Shown here: in pieces, positions 42,733 through 50,460 of the stretch
Layout: each line of letters opens with the position of its first letter
Position numbering within the stretch: the stretch's first letter is position 1
Position numbers and translations under genes: made by a program
The notes under the pieces: model-generated
What the model saw: the letters and a program-made list of their open reading frames with translations, nothing else
What the model was told of the DNA's origin: nothing
Databases searched by the model: none
Assembly: GCF_010731855.1 (NCBI RefSeq)
Contig: NZ_AP022620.1
Location: forward strand, 4,092,001-4,156,000
Origin: Mycolicibacterium anyangense
GTDB taxonomy: Bacteria > Actinomycetota > Actinomycetes > Mycobacteriales > Mycobacteriaceae
Direction: 5' to 3'
DNA: 64,000 bases

Positions 42733-43988
42733 CGACTGGCCGCCGACGTCCCGAGTTGTATCGGAAGATCGTCGGCCAGGACACCGGCCACGACCTTCTC
42801 GCCAGGTGTGAAGGTCGCGGGCATGGCGATGTAGCCGTTGACCAGGGGGATAGTCGGATATGCGACGACCTTCTCACGGTCGATCCGGTAGTCCGGCATA
42901 CGGTTGAGCACCTCCTGGAGGAGCAAGGCCATCTCGGCTGGAGCGACGAAGGCTCCGAGGCAACGGTGCACGCCGGATCCGAACGACAGGTGGCGGTTAG
43001 GAGCCCGATCGAGCTGAACCTCATTCGGATTGTCGAAGACCTGGTCGTCGGCGTTGGCAGAGCCGAGTGCCAGCAGGACCCGGTCACCGATGTCGAGTCG
43101 AACTCCGGCGACCTCGACCGGCTGTGCCACCGTGCGGGCCACACCCGTGCTCGGACTGGTGTAGCGGATGAGCTCATCAACCGCAGCCGGAAGGCGCGAG
43201 TGGTCTTCGGCGAGCCATTCCCACTGGTCGCGGTGATCGTCGAAGTAGAGGAAGCTGTTGGCGATCAGCGCGGTCGTAGTGTCGATGCCGCCGTTGAGGA
43301 GCATGAAGATCAACTCGACGGCGAGGTCCTCGGAGATGGGTTCACCGTTCTCTTCGCCGCTCAGAAGCTGCTCGAGCACGCTGCCGTCGTCCAGGGGGTG
43401 CGCGCGGCGCTCCCGAACGGTGGCGCGAATGTCATCGAGCATCGACGCGACGGCGCGGCCCGAACCCTTTTCCCGGTAGGCGGCCTTGTGCAGGGTGGTG
43501 GCGTAGAACTCCCACCGGTCGAGAGGCAATCCGAGGTAGTCGAGGGTGATCAACGCCGGCAACGGATTGGCGATGTCGTCGACGAAGTCGATCGACCCGC
43601 TCTCGATCACCTTGTCGATGCACCAGGACACCAGTTGCTGCATCCGAGGCTGGTATTCCTGGACGGCCCGCTTGGTGAATCGCCCGCTGATGATCTTCCT
43701 GAGCGCTTGCGATCTCGGCGGATCCATCTCCATCATGCCCATCCGAACGGCGTTGGTGGGGACGGTGACGCCGCCGGAGGCGATCCGGCCGTCGCCGAGG
43801 TCCAAGTCCCGCCCGCAAACGAAATTCTGCGGATCGTGCAGGATCTGTTGAATCGCTTGGTAGTCGGTGGCTACGAAGAAGCCGCCGTGCTTCTCGCTGT
43901 GCGCCATAGGGCAAGCAGCGCGAAGCCCTGCGTACTGCTCACGCCAGCTCTCGGCGAACTCGGGCGAATGGTGGTCGAACTGATCCAT
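42729..43988 (-). CDS. Cytochrome P450
   Basis: 419 residues: I-helix LLNGGIDTTTALI, ExxR in ELIRYTSP, heme loop LSFGSGVHRCLGAFVAPAE with Cys near residue 343. It differs clearly from the P450 at 39868 and so is not a recent duplicate. ATG 43988 follows GGAGGAG; the longer open frame to 44087 runs through the operator. It is co-transcribed with the CoA transferase, which suggests that hydroxylation (perhaps of a terminal methyl to the acid) is followed by CoA activation. Confidence 0.92.
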   Translation of the reverse strand: MDQFDHHSPEFAESWREQYAGLRAACPMAHSEKHGGFFVATDYQAIQQILHDPQNFVCGRDLDLGDGRIASGGVTVPTNAVRMGMMEMDPPRSQALRKIISGRFTKRAVQEYQPRMQQLVSWCIDKVIESGSIDFVDDIANPLPALITLDYLGLPLDRWEFYATTLHKAAYREKGSGRAVASMLDDIRATVRERRAHPLDDGSVLEQLLSGEENGEPISEDLAVELIFMLLNGGIDTTTALIANSFLYFDDHRDQWEWLAEDHSRLPAAVDELIRYTSPSTGVARTVAQPVEVAGVRLDIGDRVLLALGSANADDQVFDNPNEVQLDRAPNRHLSFGSGVHRCLGAFVAPAEMALLLQEVLNRMPDYRIDREKVVAYPTIPLVNGYIAMPATFTPGEKVVAGVLADDLPIQLGTSAASR

Positions 43989-44062
43989 GACGACTCCTCC
44001 GGGGGGCGGCCGGGTGCGACTCGACGAGCGGGATTGCGACCCAGCGAGAACCTTGTGAGAAT

Positions 44063-44079
44063 ACCAAACACTGTTCGGT
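44063..44079. promoter_or_regulatory. Candidate 17-bp island operator (site 14), best match
   Basis: ACCAAACACTGTTCGGT fits all 16 defined positions and is the reference copy. It lies 75 bp upstream of the P450 start (43988, minus) and downstream of the reductase gene end. Confidence 0.85.
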
Positions 44080-44090
44080 GAACCCAAGAA

Positions 44091-45776
44091 TCAAGAGCTT
44101 CTGCTCTTCCGCACCACGGCGAACATCTCGTCGACGTCAGTGAACTTCAGCCGAAGTCGGCCGTGGCGGGCACCAGCGCTGACCTCCGCCCTGTCGAGGA
44201 CCATCCAGCCCTGGTAGTCGACCACGTCGGGTTGCCGCATCCGCACCAGCGCGCCGATGGCGTCCGGCGCAGTGGTCACCTCGTGAAGCCGTCCTCGCTC
44301 GAAGTCGTCGAGGACGTGCGCCACGGTCTCCGCGGCGCACCGCTTGTTCGTCCCGATCACCCCGGACGGTCCTCGCTTGATCCATCCGGCGACGTACTGC
44401 CCGGCGACGACGTCGCCGTCTGGCCCGGTGAGCACCCGCCCCTCGGAATTCGGTATGACACCTCGGGTTTCGTCAAACGGCACCCCCGCGAGCCCTCGAC
44501 CGTGGTATCCCACCGAACGCAGGACCAGGCCAGTCTCGATGACCTCGGTGTCGCTCGTAGGCTTCGCGATCACCGACCCGTCGGCGCATGCCACGAGCTC
44601 GTTGCGGACTACCCGGACGGCGTCGACGCTCTCGTCACCCAGAATCGCTTCCGGCGAGCGAAGGTATCGGAAGACGATCCTCTTGTTGGCGACGGGCGCC
44701 GTTGCCGCCGCCTCCTGAGCGAGCTTGACCTTCACGCCCACCGACGGGTCGGCGCCCTCGCTCTCGATCAAGTGGGCGCTCACCTCATCGAGCTGGGCCT
44801 CGGCAGGATCGGCCACCACGTCAATGTCCTTGCGCTTCATCAAGGCTAGGAACTCCGGATTGGTGTACGCGGCCTGCGCCACGCCTCGACGGCTCAGGAT
44901 GACCACTTCTTCGATCTTGCTGTGCCGCAACGCCTCGACGGCGTGCGGCGCGATATCGGTGGTGTCCAACTCGTCGGGATCCGACAGGATGATGCGCGCC
45001 ACGTCCAAAGCCACGTTGCCGTTGCCGACGATGACGGCCCGCTCGCAGCCCAGGTCGAACTGCAGATGGCGGTAATCCGGATGCCCGTTGTACCAGGCGA
45101 CGAAGTCAGTCGCAGAATGCGACCCGGGCAAATCCTCGCCCGGCACACCGAGTTTTCTGTCCCCCGGCGCACCGATGGCATAGATCACCGCGTTGTGGTG
45201 CTCGGCCAATTCCTCCGGGGTCAGGTGCATGCCGACCTCGACCCCGAGGTGAAGAGCCAACCCCGGTTTGTTGCCCAACGAACGGAACACGTCCGTAACG
45301 GATTTCGTGCTGGGATGGTCCGGTGCTACCCCGGCTCGGATCAAACCGTAGGGGGTCGGCAGACGATCGAACATGTTGACCATGACCCCGGGTTGTTCGA
45401 GCAGCTCTGCCGCCGCGTACCAGGCGGCTGGGCCCGACCCCACCAGGGCTACCCTCAGCCCGGCGGCCTCAACCGTACGCCGCTGGGTCGGCGGACGCGC
45501 CGGTGTGCCGGGTTCGATGGGATAGCGGTCGTAATACGCGGCGTTCAACGCGAGGTACGGCTCGGTGTCGTCGTCGAGCTCGTCCTCGGCCTTGATCGCG
45601 TCGACCGGGCACTCGTATACGCATGCCGCGCAATCGATACACGTGTTCGGGTCGATGAACAGCATCTCCGTTTTCATGAACGGAGCCTCTTCGGGCGTCG
45701 GATGTATGCAGTTCACCGGGCACACTTCGACACACGAGGCGTCGTTGCAGCAGGGCTGCGTGATCACGTACGTCAT
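44091..45776 (-). CDS. fprB: Ferredoxin/ferredoxin-NADP reductase (FprB-like)
   Basis: 561 residues. The N-terminus (1-~75) is a 7Fe/8Fe-type ferredoxin: CCNDASCVEVCPVNCIHP and CIDCAACVYECPVDAI. The rest is an adrenodoxin-reductase-like FAD/NADP module: VALVGSGPAAWYAAAELL, RLPTPYGLIRAGVAPDH, VIVGNGNVALDVARI, and GWIKRGPSGVIGTNK. This fusion is the layout of mycobacterial FprB. It passes electrons from NADPH to ferredoxin and P450s. The frame is open to 45971; ATG 45776 starts the ferredoxin domain normally. It follows the SCP2 gene in one transcript, 55 nt apart. Confidence 0.9.
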   Translation of the reverse strand: MTYVITQPCCNDASCVEVCPVNCIHPTPEEAPFMKTEMLFIDPNTCIDCAACVYECPVDAIKAEDELDDDTEPYLALNAAYYDRYPIEPGTPARPPTQRRTVEAAGLRVALVGSGPAAWYAAAELLEQPGVMVNMFDRLPTPYGLIRAGVAPDHPSTKSVTDVFRSLGNKPGLALHLGVEVGMHLTPEELAEHHNAVIYAIGAPGDRKLGVPGEDLPGSHSATDFVAWYNGHPDYRHLQFDLGCERAVIVGNGNVALDVARIILSDPDELDTTDIAPHAVEALRHSKIEEVVILSRRGVAQAAYTNPEFLALMKRKDIDVVADPAEAQLDEVSAHLIESEGADPSVGVKVKLAQEAAATAPVANKRIVFRYLRSPEAILGDESVDAVRVVRNELVACADGSVIAKPTSDTEVIETGLVLRSVGYHGRGLAGVPFDETRGVIPNSEGRVLTGPDGDVVAGQYVAGWIKRGPSGVIGTNKRCAAETVAHVLDDFERGRLHEVTTAPDAIGALVRMRQPDVVDYQGWMVLDRAEVSAGARHGRLRLKFTDVDEMFAVVRKSRSS

Positions 45777-45831
45777 GAGGCGTGGCCGAGAGCCGAGCCA
45801 TTGCGCGACCTGTAGCGGACTCGTAAGCGGG

Positions 45832-46242
45832 TCATTTGACCGGGTATCCCTTTGTCGCGGTGTAGGTCTGGTACTGCTCGAACGCCGGGGTGATCGCGGG
45901 AAGCAGTTTGAGTAGCTTGCCGACCGGTCCCTCCACCTTGACCTTCTTCCGGGCGAGTGCCATGGGCACATTCAGAGCGCCGAGCCAGAACTTGTGGCCG
46001 TCATCTGCGGACATCGACAGCTTGAGCTCCGATTCACGCGCGGCTGCCTCCTCTCCCGCGTACACGACAGGAGGGTCCACTGTGCAGTCGAGCAGGAACA
46101 ATGCGTCGGGTCCGGTGTACTGCACTTTGAACGAGGTGTCCCCCGCGACGAACTTCGGTCGCAGATCGGGATCCGCGACGATCTGCTCCAGGAATGGCGT
46201 GACGAATTCCGTTAGTTCGTCGGATGTGGTGAATACGGACAT
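45832..46242 (-). CDS. SCP2 sterol-binding domain protein
   Basis: 136 residues, a stand-alone SCP2 domain: VQYTGPDALFLLDCTVDPPVV, LKLSMSADDGHKFWLGALNV and a C-terminal KLLPAITPAFEQY helix. SCP2 domains bind and shuttle hydrophobic lipids and acyl-CoAs such as sterols in the cytoplasm. GGAGG at 5 nt fixes ATG 46242; the ATG at 46254 overlaps that site. It shares a divergent promoter region with the aldehyde dehydrogenase and is followed by the FprB-like gene. Confidence 0.85.
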   Translation of the reverse strand: MSVFTTSDELTEFVTPFLEQIVADPDLRPKFVAGDTSFKVQYTGPDALFLLDCTVDPPVVYAGEEAAARESELKLSMSADDGHKFWLGALNVPMALARKKVKVEGPVGKLLKLLPAITPAFEQYQTYTATKGYPVK

Positions 46243-46308
46243 GCGAGCCTCCATGGGTCTTGCGCGCCCTGGCGCTGCATTCTCGCCGCAGGGCACTGGC
46301 CAGTCAGA

Positions 46309-46325
46309 AACCAACACTGTACGGT
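46309..46325. promoter_or_regulatory. Candidate 17-bp island operator (site 15)
   Basis: AACCAACACTGTACGGT matches 13 of 16 defined positions. It lies 67 bp upstream of the SCP2 start (minus) and 44 bp upstream of the aldehyde dehydrogenase start (plus), and could regulate both. Confidence 0.65.
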
Positions 46326-46368
46326 AATCGGAAGTATGCCGGGTCACACTATTGCCGAGGAGTTCCCG

Positions 46369-47790
46369 ATGCCAACGCAGACGATCAACGGGCGGTCTGC
46401 TGCCACGTTCAGCGAGTTCGACGTCATCAATCCGGCGACGGGCGCCCCCTTCGCCAAGGCGCCGTCTGCCAGCAAGGCGCAGGTAGATGAGGCCTTCGAG
46501 GCCGCTCTCGCGGCATACCCCGGTTGGCGGGCCGATGAGGGCCTTCGTCGGGCCAAGCTGCTGGAGGCGTCTGCCGCCATCGCCGAGGCGGCCGGGGAGC
46601 TCACCGGCATTCTGGCCGAGGAGTCGGGAAAAACCACACAGTTCGCAGCCTTCGAAGCACCGGTGGCCGCCGGGTGGCTCGGCTACTACGCGGGGCTGGA
46701 ACTTTCCCGTGAGGTGCTTCAAGACGACGAGAAGGCCCGAGTCGAGGTCGTCCGCCGACCGCTCGGGGTCGTCGGCGCCATCACCCCGTGGAACATGCCG
46801 ATCGGGCTTGCCTTCTTCAAGATCGCTCCTGCGCTGCGCGCGGGCAACACCGTGGTATTGAAGCCCTCTCCCTTCACCCCTCTGAGCACCCTGCGCGTCG
46901 GGGAGATCCTGCGCGACATCCTTCCTCCGGGGGTTCTGAACATTGTCAGCGGCGGAGATGACGTCGGCCGGTGGATCGTTGAGCATCCCGTCCCCCGCAA
47001 AATCAGCTTCACCGGCAGCGTCGCCGGCGGTACCGCCGTGAACGTCGCCGCTGCTGCGGACCTGAAGCGGGTCACCCTCGAGCTCGGCGGAAACGACGCC
47101 GCAATCCTGCTCGAGGACGTCGACCTCACTGAGATCGCCCCCGGCCTGTTCTGGTCGGCCTTCTTCAATAACGGTCAAGCGTGCGCCCTGATCAAGCGGG
47201 TCTACGTGCCGCGGGCCCTCTACGCCGATGCGGTCGAGGCGCTCGCCGACGTCGCGCGCGGCACCGTGGTCGGAGATCCGGCCGACCCGGCGACCCAGCT
47301 CGGCCCTCTCGCGACGCTGCCGCAGTTCGAAAGTGTGTCCGGGCTGGTGGACCACGCGCTTGCGGGCGGCGCCAAGGCTGCGACGGGCGGAACGAGGATT
47401 GATCGGCCGGGGTATTTCTACGAACCGACCATCGTTTGCGACATCGAGGACGGAACGCCGCTCGTCGATGAGGAGCAGTTTGGTCCGGCGCTGCCGATCA
47501 TCGCCTACGACGACGTCGATGACGCCGTGTCGCGAGTCAACCGTTCCACCTTCGGCCTGGGCGGCAGCGTCTGGACTGCGGACGTGGAGCGCGGGCAGGA
47601 CATCGCGGAGCGTTTGGACGTCGGCACGACCTGGATCAACACGCACGCCAGCCTGGCGCCCACCGTGCCGTTCGGAGGTTTGAAGCACAGCGGGCTCGGC
47701 GTGGAGAACGGCCCGTGGGGCCTGTACGCGTACACGGAGCTTCAGGCCGTTCACGTAAACAGGGGAGTCCCTGGTCCGACCGCGGGCTGA
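46369..47790 (+). CDS. Aldehyde dehydrogenase (NAD(P)+)
   Basis: 473 residues of the ALDH superfamily: TPWNMPIGLAFFKIAPALRAG, SFTGSVAGG, Glu in LELGGND (general base) and the catalytic Cys in NNGQACALIKR, then PFGGLKHSGLG at the C-terminus. It should oxidise an aldehyde to the acid, for instance after P450 attack on a methyl group. GAGGAG lies 6 nt before ATG 46369; the ATG at 46336 is in frame but close to the operator. Followed after 99 bases by an SDR gene in the same direction. Confidence 0.92.
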   Translation: MPTQTINGRSAATFSEFDVINPATGAPFAKAPSASKAQVDEAFEAALAAYPGWRADEGLRRAKLLEASAAIAEAAGELTGILAEESGKTTQFAAFEAPVAAGWLGYYAGLELSREVLQDDEKARVEVVRRPLGVVGAITPWNMPIGLAFFKIAPALRAGNTVVLKPSPFTPLSTLRVGEILRDILPPGVLNIVSGGDDVGRWIVEHPVPRKISFTGSVAGGTAVNVAAAADLKRVTLELGGNDAAILLEDVDLTEIAPGLFWSAFFNNGQACALIKRVYVPRALYADAVEALADVARGTVVGDPADPATQLGPLATLPQFESVSGLVDHALAGGAKAATGGTRIDRPGYFYEPTIVCDIEDGTPLVDEEQFGPALPIIAYDDVDDAVSRVNRSTFGLGGSVWTADVERGQDIAERLDVGTTWINTHASLAPTVPFGGLKHSGLGVENGPWGLYAYTELQAVHVNRGVPGPTAG

Positions 47791-47889
47791 CGTCCCCGGA
47801 CACCGTCCAACGAGTTAACACAACCAACAATTGGAACAGTATTCCGGCGGCCCCGAAGAGGTCTGTCGACTCGACAAACGAGGAGCGAA

Positions 47890-48720
47890 ATGGGAACCCT
47901 AGACGGCAAAGTGGCCTTCATCAGCGGTGGTGCGCGCGGTCAAGGGCGCACACATGCGCTGAGGTTGGCACGGGACGGCGCGGACATCATCACCTTCGAC
48001 ATCTGCGAGCAGATCGACTCCGCTCCCTACCCGCTGGCCACCGAAGACGACCTGGCCGAAACCGTTCGACAGGTGGAATCGCTCGGGCGGAAGATCGTCG
48101 CCCGCAAGGCCGACGTTCGCGATCAGATCGCCGTCGAGAAGGCGTTCCAGGAAGGCCTCGCCGAGTTCGGCCGAGTTGACATCGTGCTGGCCAACGCAGG
48201 CATCATGCCTATCGTCGGACCGACATCGACACGCGTGTCGGCCTGGCACGACAGCATCGACGTGATGCTGACCGGCGTCGTCTACACCCTCGAAGCCGCG
48301 GTACCGACCCTCGTCGAGCAGAATGAGGGCGGATCGATCGTCATCACCAGTTCGGTTGCCGGGCTCAAGGGGACGGCTCGCTCGTTGCGAACCAACACCT
48401 ACGGGCTGCTCGGCTACACGGCCGCGAAGCACGGCGTTATCGGCCTCATGAGGTCTTACGCAAATGCGTTGTCCGGGAGCAACATTCGGGTTAACACGAT
48501 CCATCCGACCGGCGCAAACACCCAGATGGTCGTCAACGACGCGTTCCTCGGGTCGGCCGAACAGTTCCCCGAACTGTTCGAGTCGATGTCGAACGCACTG
48601 CCCGTGCAACTCATCGAACCTGAGGACGTCTCGAACGCCATCGCTTGGCTGGTGTCCGACGAAGCCCGCTACGTCACCGGGGCGGTGTTCCCCGTCGACG
48701 CGGGCGCCTCGGTTCGCTGA
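47890..48720 (+). CDS. Mycofactocin-coupled SDR-family oxidoreductase
   Basis: 276 residues. The N-terminal FISGGARGQGRTHALRLARDGADII and the inserted YPLATEDDLAETVRQVESLGR are the marks of the mycofactocin-associated SDR subgroup; catalytic GYTAAKHG and ANAG are present. In this subgroup NAD is held tightly and reoxidised through the peptide-derived cofactor mycofactocin, not by free exchange. It probably oxidises an alcohol produced in the pathway, just ahead of the aldehyde dehydrogenase. ATG 47890 follows GAGGAG. No mycofactocin synthesis genes are in the window. Confidence 0.9.
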   Translation: MGTLDGKVAFISGGARGQGRTHALRLARDGADIITFDICEQIDSAPYPLATEDDLAETVRQVESLGRKIVARKADVRDQIAVEKAFQEGLAEFGRVDIVLANAGIMPIVGPTSTRVSAWHDSIDVMLTGVVYTLEAAVPTLVEQNEGGSIVITSSVAGLKGTARSLRTNTYGLLGYTAAKHGVIGLMRSYANALSGSNIRVNTIHPTGANTQMVVNDAFLGSAEQFPELFESMSNALPVQLIEPEDVSNAIAWLVSDEARYVTGAVFPVDAGASVR

Positions 48721-49622
48721 ACGTCATCGCCGACTGGTGGGCGAGCGTCTTCTCGGTGGAGGCGCTCGGCGGCGACATGTACTTCGCGGGCCCGACCACA
48801 TCCGCCTTCGCTCGGCTTTACGGTGGGCAGGTGGCGGCGCAGTGTCTGCTGGCCGCCGCACAGACCGTCGACCGGGCGCGTGTTGCGCACTCGATCCACA
48901 CGTCGTTCCTCAGAGGCGGTGACAACTCCAAACCCGTCGCCTATCGCGTCGATCGACAGCGCGAGTCCAAGTCGATGTCCACGCGCGCCGTCACGGCCGA
49001 GCAGGACGGACGGGTACTCGCCACCGCCACGGTGTCGTTCCATCTCATACCCGGGGCGGGTACGGTCCCGACCCCGGAGTACGACTGCGCCAGTGAGCAG
49101 TCAGCCGTCGAAGCAGTGCGAGCTCCGGCGTCGCTACCCACCCGAGGGGAATCGCTACGTGCGCGTTTCGGGCGGGACGTGCCGCCTAACGGTGCTGCGG
49201 AATGGCCGGTGGATCTGCGCTACGCCGACCGCGCGCCCTGGCTCGCTGCCCGCAATCATCACGACAGGAATCCCCGTAATCGAGTCTGGTTGCGGGCTCC
49301 CGAGTACCCGCGTGATCTCCGCGGATCGGACGCCGCTGCACTGACTTTCGCCACGGACCTGCCGATGTTCGAGCCGGTCTTCTTCCCAACCGATATCGCC
49401 TGGGAGGATGTCGTGTCCGGCACCGCCCTGCTGGGAGCCAGCATCGACCACAGCCTGTGGTTCCATCGTCCGGCGCGGGTCGACGAGTGGTTGATTCTCG
49501 ATCTGCTCTCGCCGATTGCGCGCGACTCGCGAGCGTTCATCAGGGGCGACGTACGTACCCGCGCTGGTGCTCTGGTGGCGTCGGTCGCGCAGGAAGTCGC
49601 CTTCATCGCCCCACATCCGTGA
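48717..49622 (+). CDS. Acyl-CoA thioesterase II (TesB family)
   Basis: About 300 residues with two hot-dog repeats: ARLYGGQVAAQCLLAAAQTV in the first, and ASIDHSLWFHRPARVDEWLIL with the catalytic Asp plus ASVAQEVAFI in the second. It should hydrolyse acyl-CoAs, releasing CoA. The start is unclear: no ATG is present near the expected N-terminus, and the listed CTG 48717 overlaps the SDR stop; GTG 48756 would lose about 13 residues, and TTG 48645 would add shadow translation of the SDR. This is probably the last gene of the regulated island. Confidence 0.78.
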   Translation: MNVIADWWASVFSVEALGGDMYFAGPTTSAFARLYGGQVAAQCLLAAAQTVDRARVAHSIHTSFLRGGDNSKPVAYRVDRQRESKSMSTRAVTAEQDGRVLATATVSFHLIPGAGTVPTPEYDCASEQSAVEAVRAPASLPTRGESLRARFGRDVPPNGAAEWPVDLRYADRAPWLAARNHHDRNPRNRVWLRAPEYPRDLRGSDAAALTFATDLPMFEPVFFPTDIAWEDVVSGTALLGASIDHSLWFHRPARVDEWLILDLLSPIARDSRAFIRGDVRTRAGALVASVAQEVAFIAPHP

Positions 49623-49679
49623 CCGGCGGGCAACTCTGCGCTCCGTTGCCGGTGTTTGGGCGGCGCTCACCGATGGAGG

Positions 49680-49696
49680 CGAGCCGCGATGGCTCG
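49680..49696. terminator. Possible terminator hairpin
   Basis: CGAGCC-GCGAT-GGCTCG followed by TTTG forms a 6-bp stem 58 bases after the thioesterase stop, in the convergent gap 49623-49829. Nothing else is recognised in that gap. Confidence 0.4.
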
Positions 49697-49829
49697 TTTG
49701 CCGCGCTATGACAGCGTCGCCGGAATAGGTTGGTCGTCACCGAGCCGACTCACACCGCCTCTCCAACTGGCGCGAACCGGTACGTGCGGCTTTTCGAATG
49801 CTGCGGGGCGGCCAGCCGAGAGAAGACAG

Positions 49830-50318
49830 TCACAGACCGAGTTCAGACAAGCCCGGATGGTCCACTGGGCGTGGCTCATTGCGATCCCAGAAGAACATGC
49901 GCTGCCCTTCCTCAATCCGCACATCGTTGATGCTGGCGTGCCGGTGTGTCATCAGACCGTCCTCGTTGTATAGCCAGTTCTCGTTGCCGTAGGCGCGGAA
50001 CCATTGGCCCGAATCGTCGTGGTATTCGTACGCGAACCGCACCGCAATGCGGTCTTCACTTTGCGCCCACAGTTCCTTGATGAGGCGGTACTCGTGTTCG
50101 CGGTCCCATTTGTCACTCAAGAACTCGATGATCTGCGTGCGGCCTGTCACGAACACCGACCGGTTTCGCCACACGCTGTCGACCGAGTAGGCCTGCGCGA
50201 TGCGCTGCGGGTCCCGGCTGTTCCAGGCGTCTTCAGCCAGCCGGACCTTCAGCGTGGCGGAGCCATCAGTGAAGGGCGGAACTGGCGGTTTGACAATGTT
50301 TGCAGAATTCATGGCCAT
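49830..50318 (-). CDS. NTF2/SnoaL-like protein, DUF1348
   Basis: 162 residues with the DUF1348 pattern: DAWNSRDPQRIAQAYSVDSVWRNR, FLSDKWDREHEYRLIKELW, RFAYEYHDDSGQWFRAYGNENW and a C-terminal FFWDRNEPRP. It is a small cone-shaped fold that may bind or hydrolyse a ligand, but no reaction is established. ATG 50318 is preceded by GAGGAAG at 8 nt. It is divergent from a TetR gene with three strong operators between them, so it is very likely the target of that regulator. Confidence 0.85.
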   Translation of the reverse strand: MAMNSANIVKPPVPPFTDGSATLKVRLAEDAWNSRDPQRIAQAYSVDSVWRNRSVFVTGRTQIIEFLSDKWDREHEYRLIKELWAQSEDRIAVRFAYEYHDDSGQWFRAYGNENWLYNEDGLMTHRHASINDVRIEEGQRMFFWDRNEPRPVDHPGLSELGL

Positions 50319-50358
50319 AGTCGGTGTCTTCCTCGGTAGTAGATCGGGCTTGCGGGCT

Positions 50359-50380
50359 ATGTAGACGAAGTTGTCTACAT
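50359..50380. promoter_or_regulatory. TetR operator O1 of the DUF1348/TetR pair
   Basis: ATGTAGACGAAGTTGTCTACAT: an inverted repeat with perfect 8-bp arms ATGTAGAC/GTCTACAT and a 6-base spacer. First of three copies, 41 bp upstream of the DUF1348 start. Confidence 0.85.
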
Positions 50381-50397
50381 AAACCTCACCGTACTGC

Positions 50398-50419
50398 ATG
50401 TAGACGAACCTGTCTACAT
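50398..50419. promoter_or_regulatory. TetR operator O2 of the DUF1348/TetR pair
   Basis: Perfect 8-bp arms ATGTAGAC and GTCTACAT with spacer GAACCT; 39 bp centre to centre from O1. Confidence 0.85.
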
Positions 50420-50431
50420 TGCGCCGCCGCT

Positions 50432-50453
50432 CTGTGGACAGAGTTGTCTACAA
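50432..50453. promoter_or_regulatory. TetR operator O3 next to the TetR start
   Basis: CTGTGGAC, spacer AGAGTT, GTCTACAA: an imperfect copy (right arm 7 of 8, left arm 6 of 8), 34 bp from O2. It ends 7 bases before the TetR ATG, so binding would block TetR transcription directly. Confidence 0.78.
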
Positions 50454-50460
50454 TGTCGGT

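Noticed and set aside
42756..44081. A 441-codon plus-strand frame opposite the second P450
   Set aside because: Antisense of a gene with all P450 motifs; its translation is Val/Gly/Arg-rich shadow.
1183..46325. That the 17-bp sites are KstR or KstR2 boxes
   Set aside because: KstR sites have TnnAACnnGTTnnA with an even centre and KstR2 sites have AAG/CTT arms; here the core is AACANTGTT with an odd centre and CCAAA/TTTGG flanks.
45832..47754. A 640-codon minus-strand frame covering the aldehyde dehydrogenase gene
   Set aside because: Only the last 136 codons (SCP2) make sense; the rest is the antisense shadow of the aldehyde dehydrogenase.
47813..47840. Palindrome-like CCAACAATTGG before the mycofactocin-type SDR gene as a sixteenth operator
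   Set aside because: It matches only about 9 of 16 positions of the consensus in its best alignment and has a different spacing; the SDR may instead be read from the aldehyde dehydrogenase promoter.
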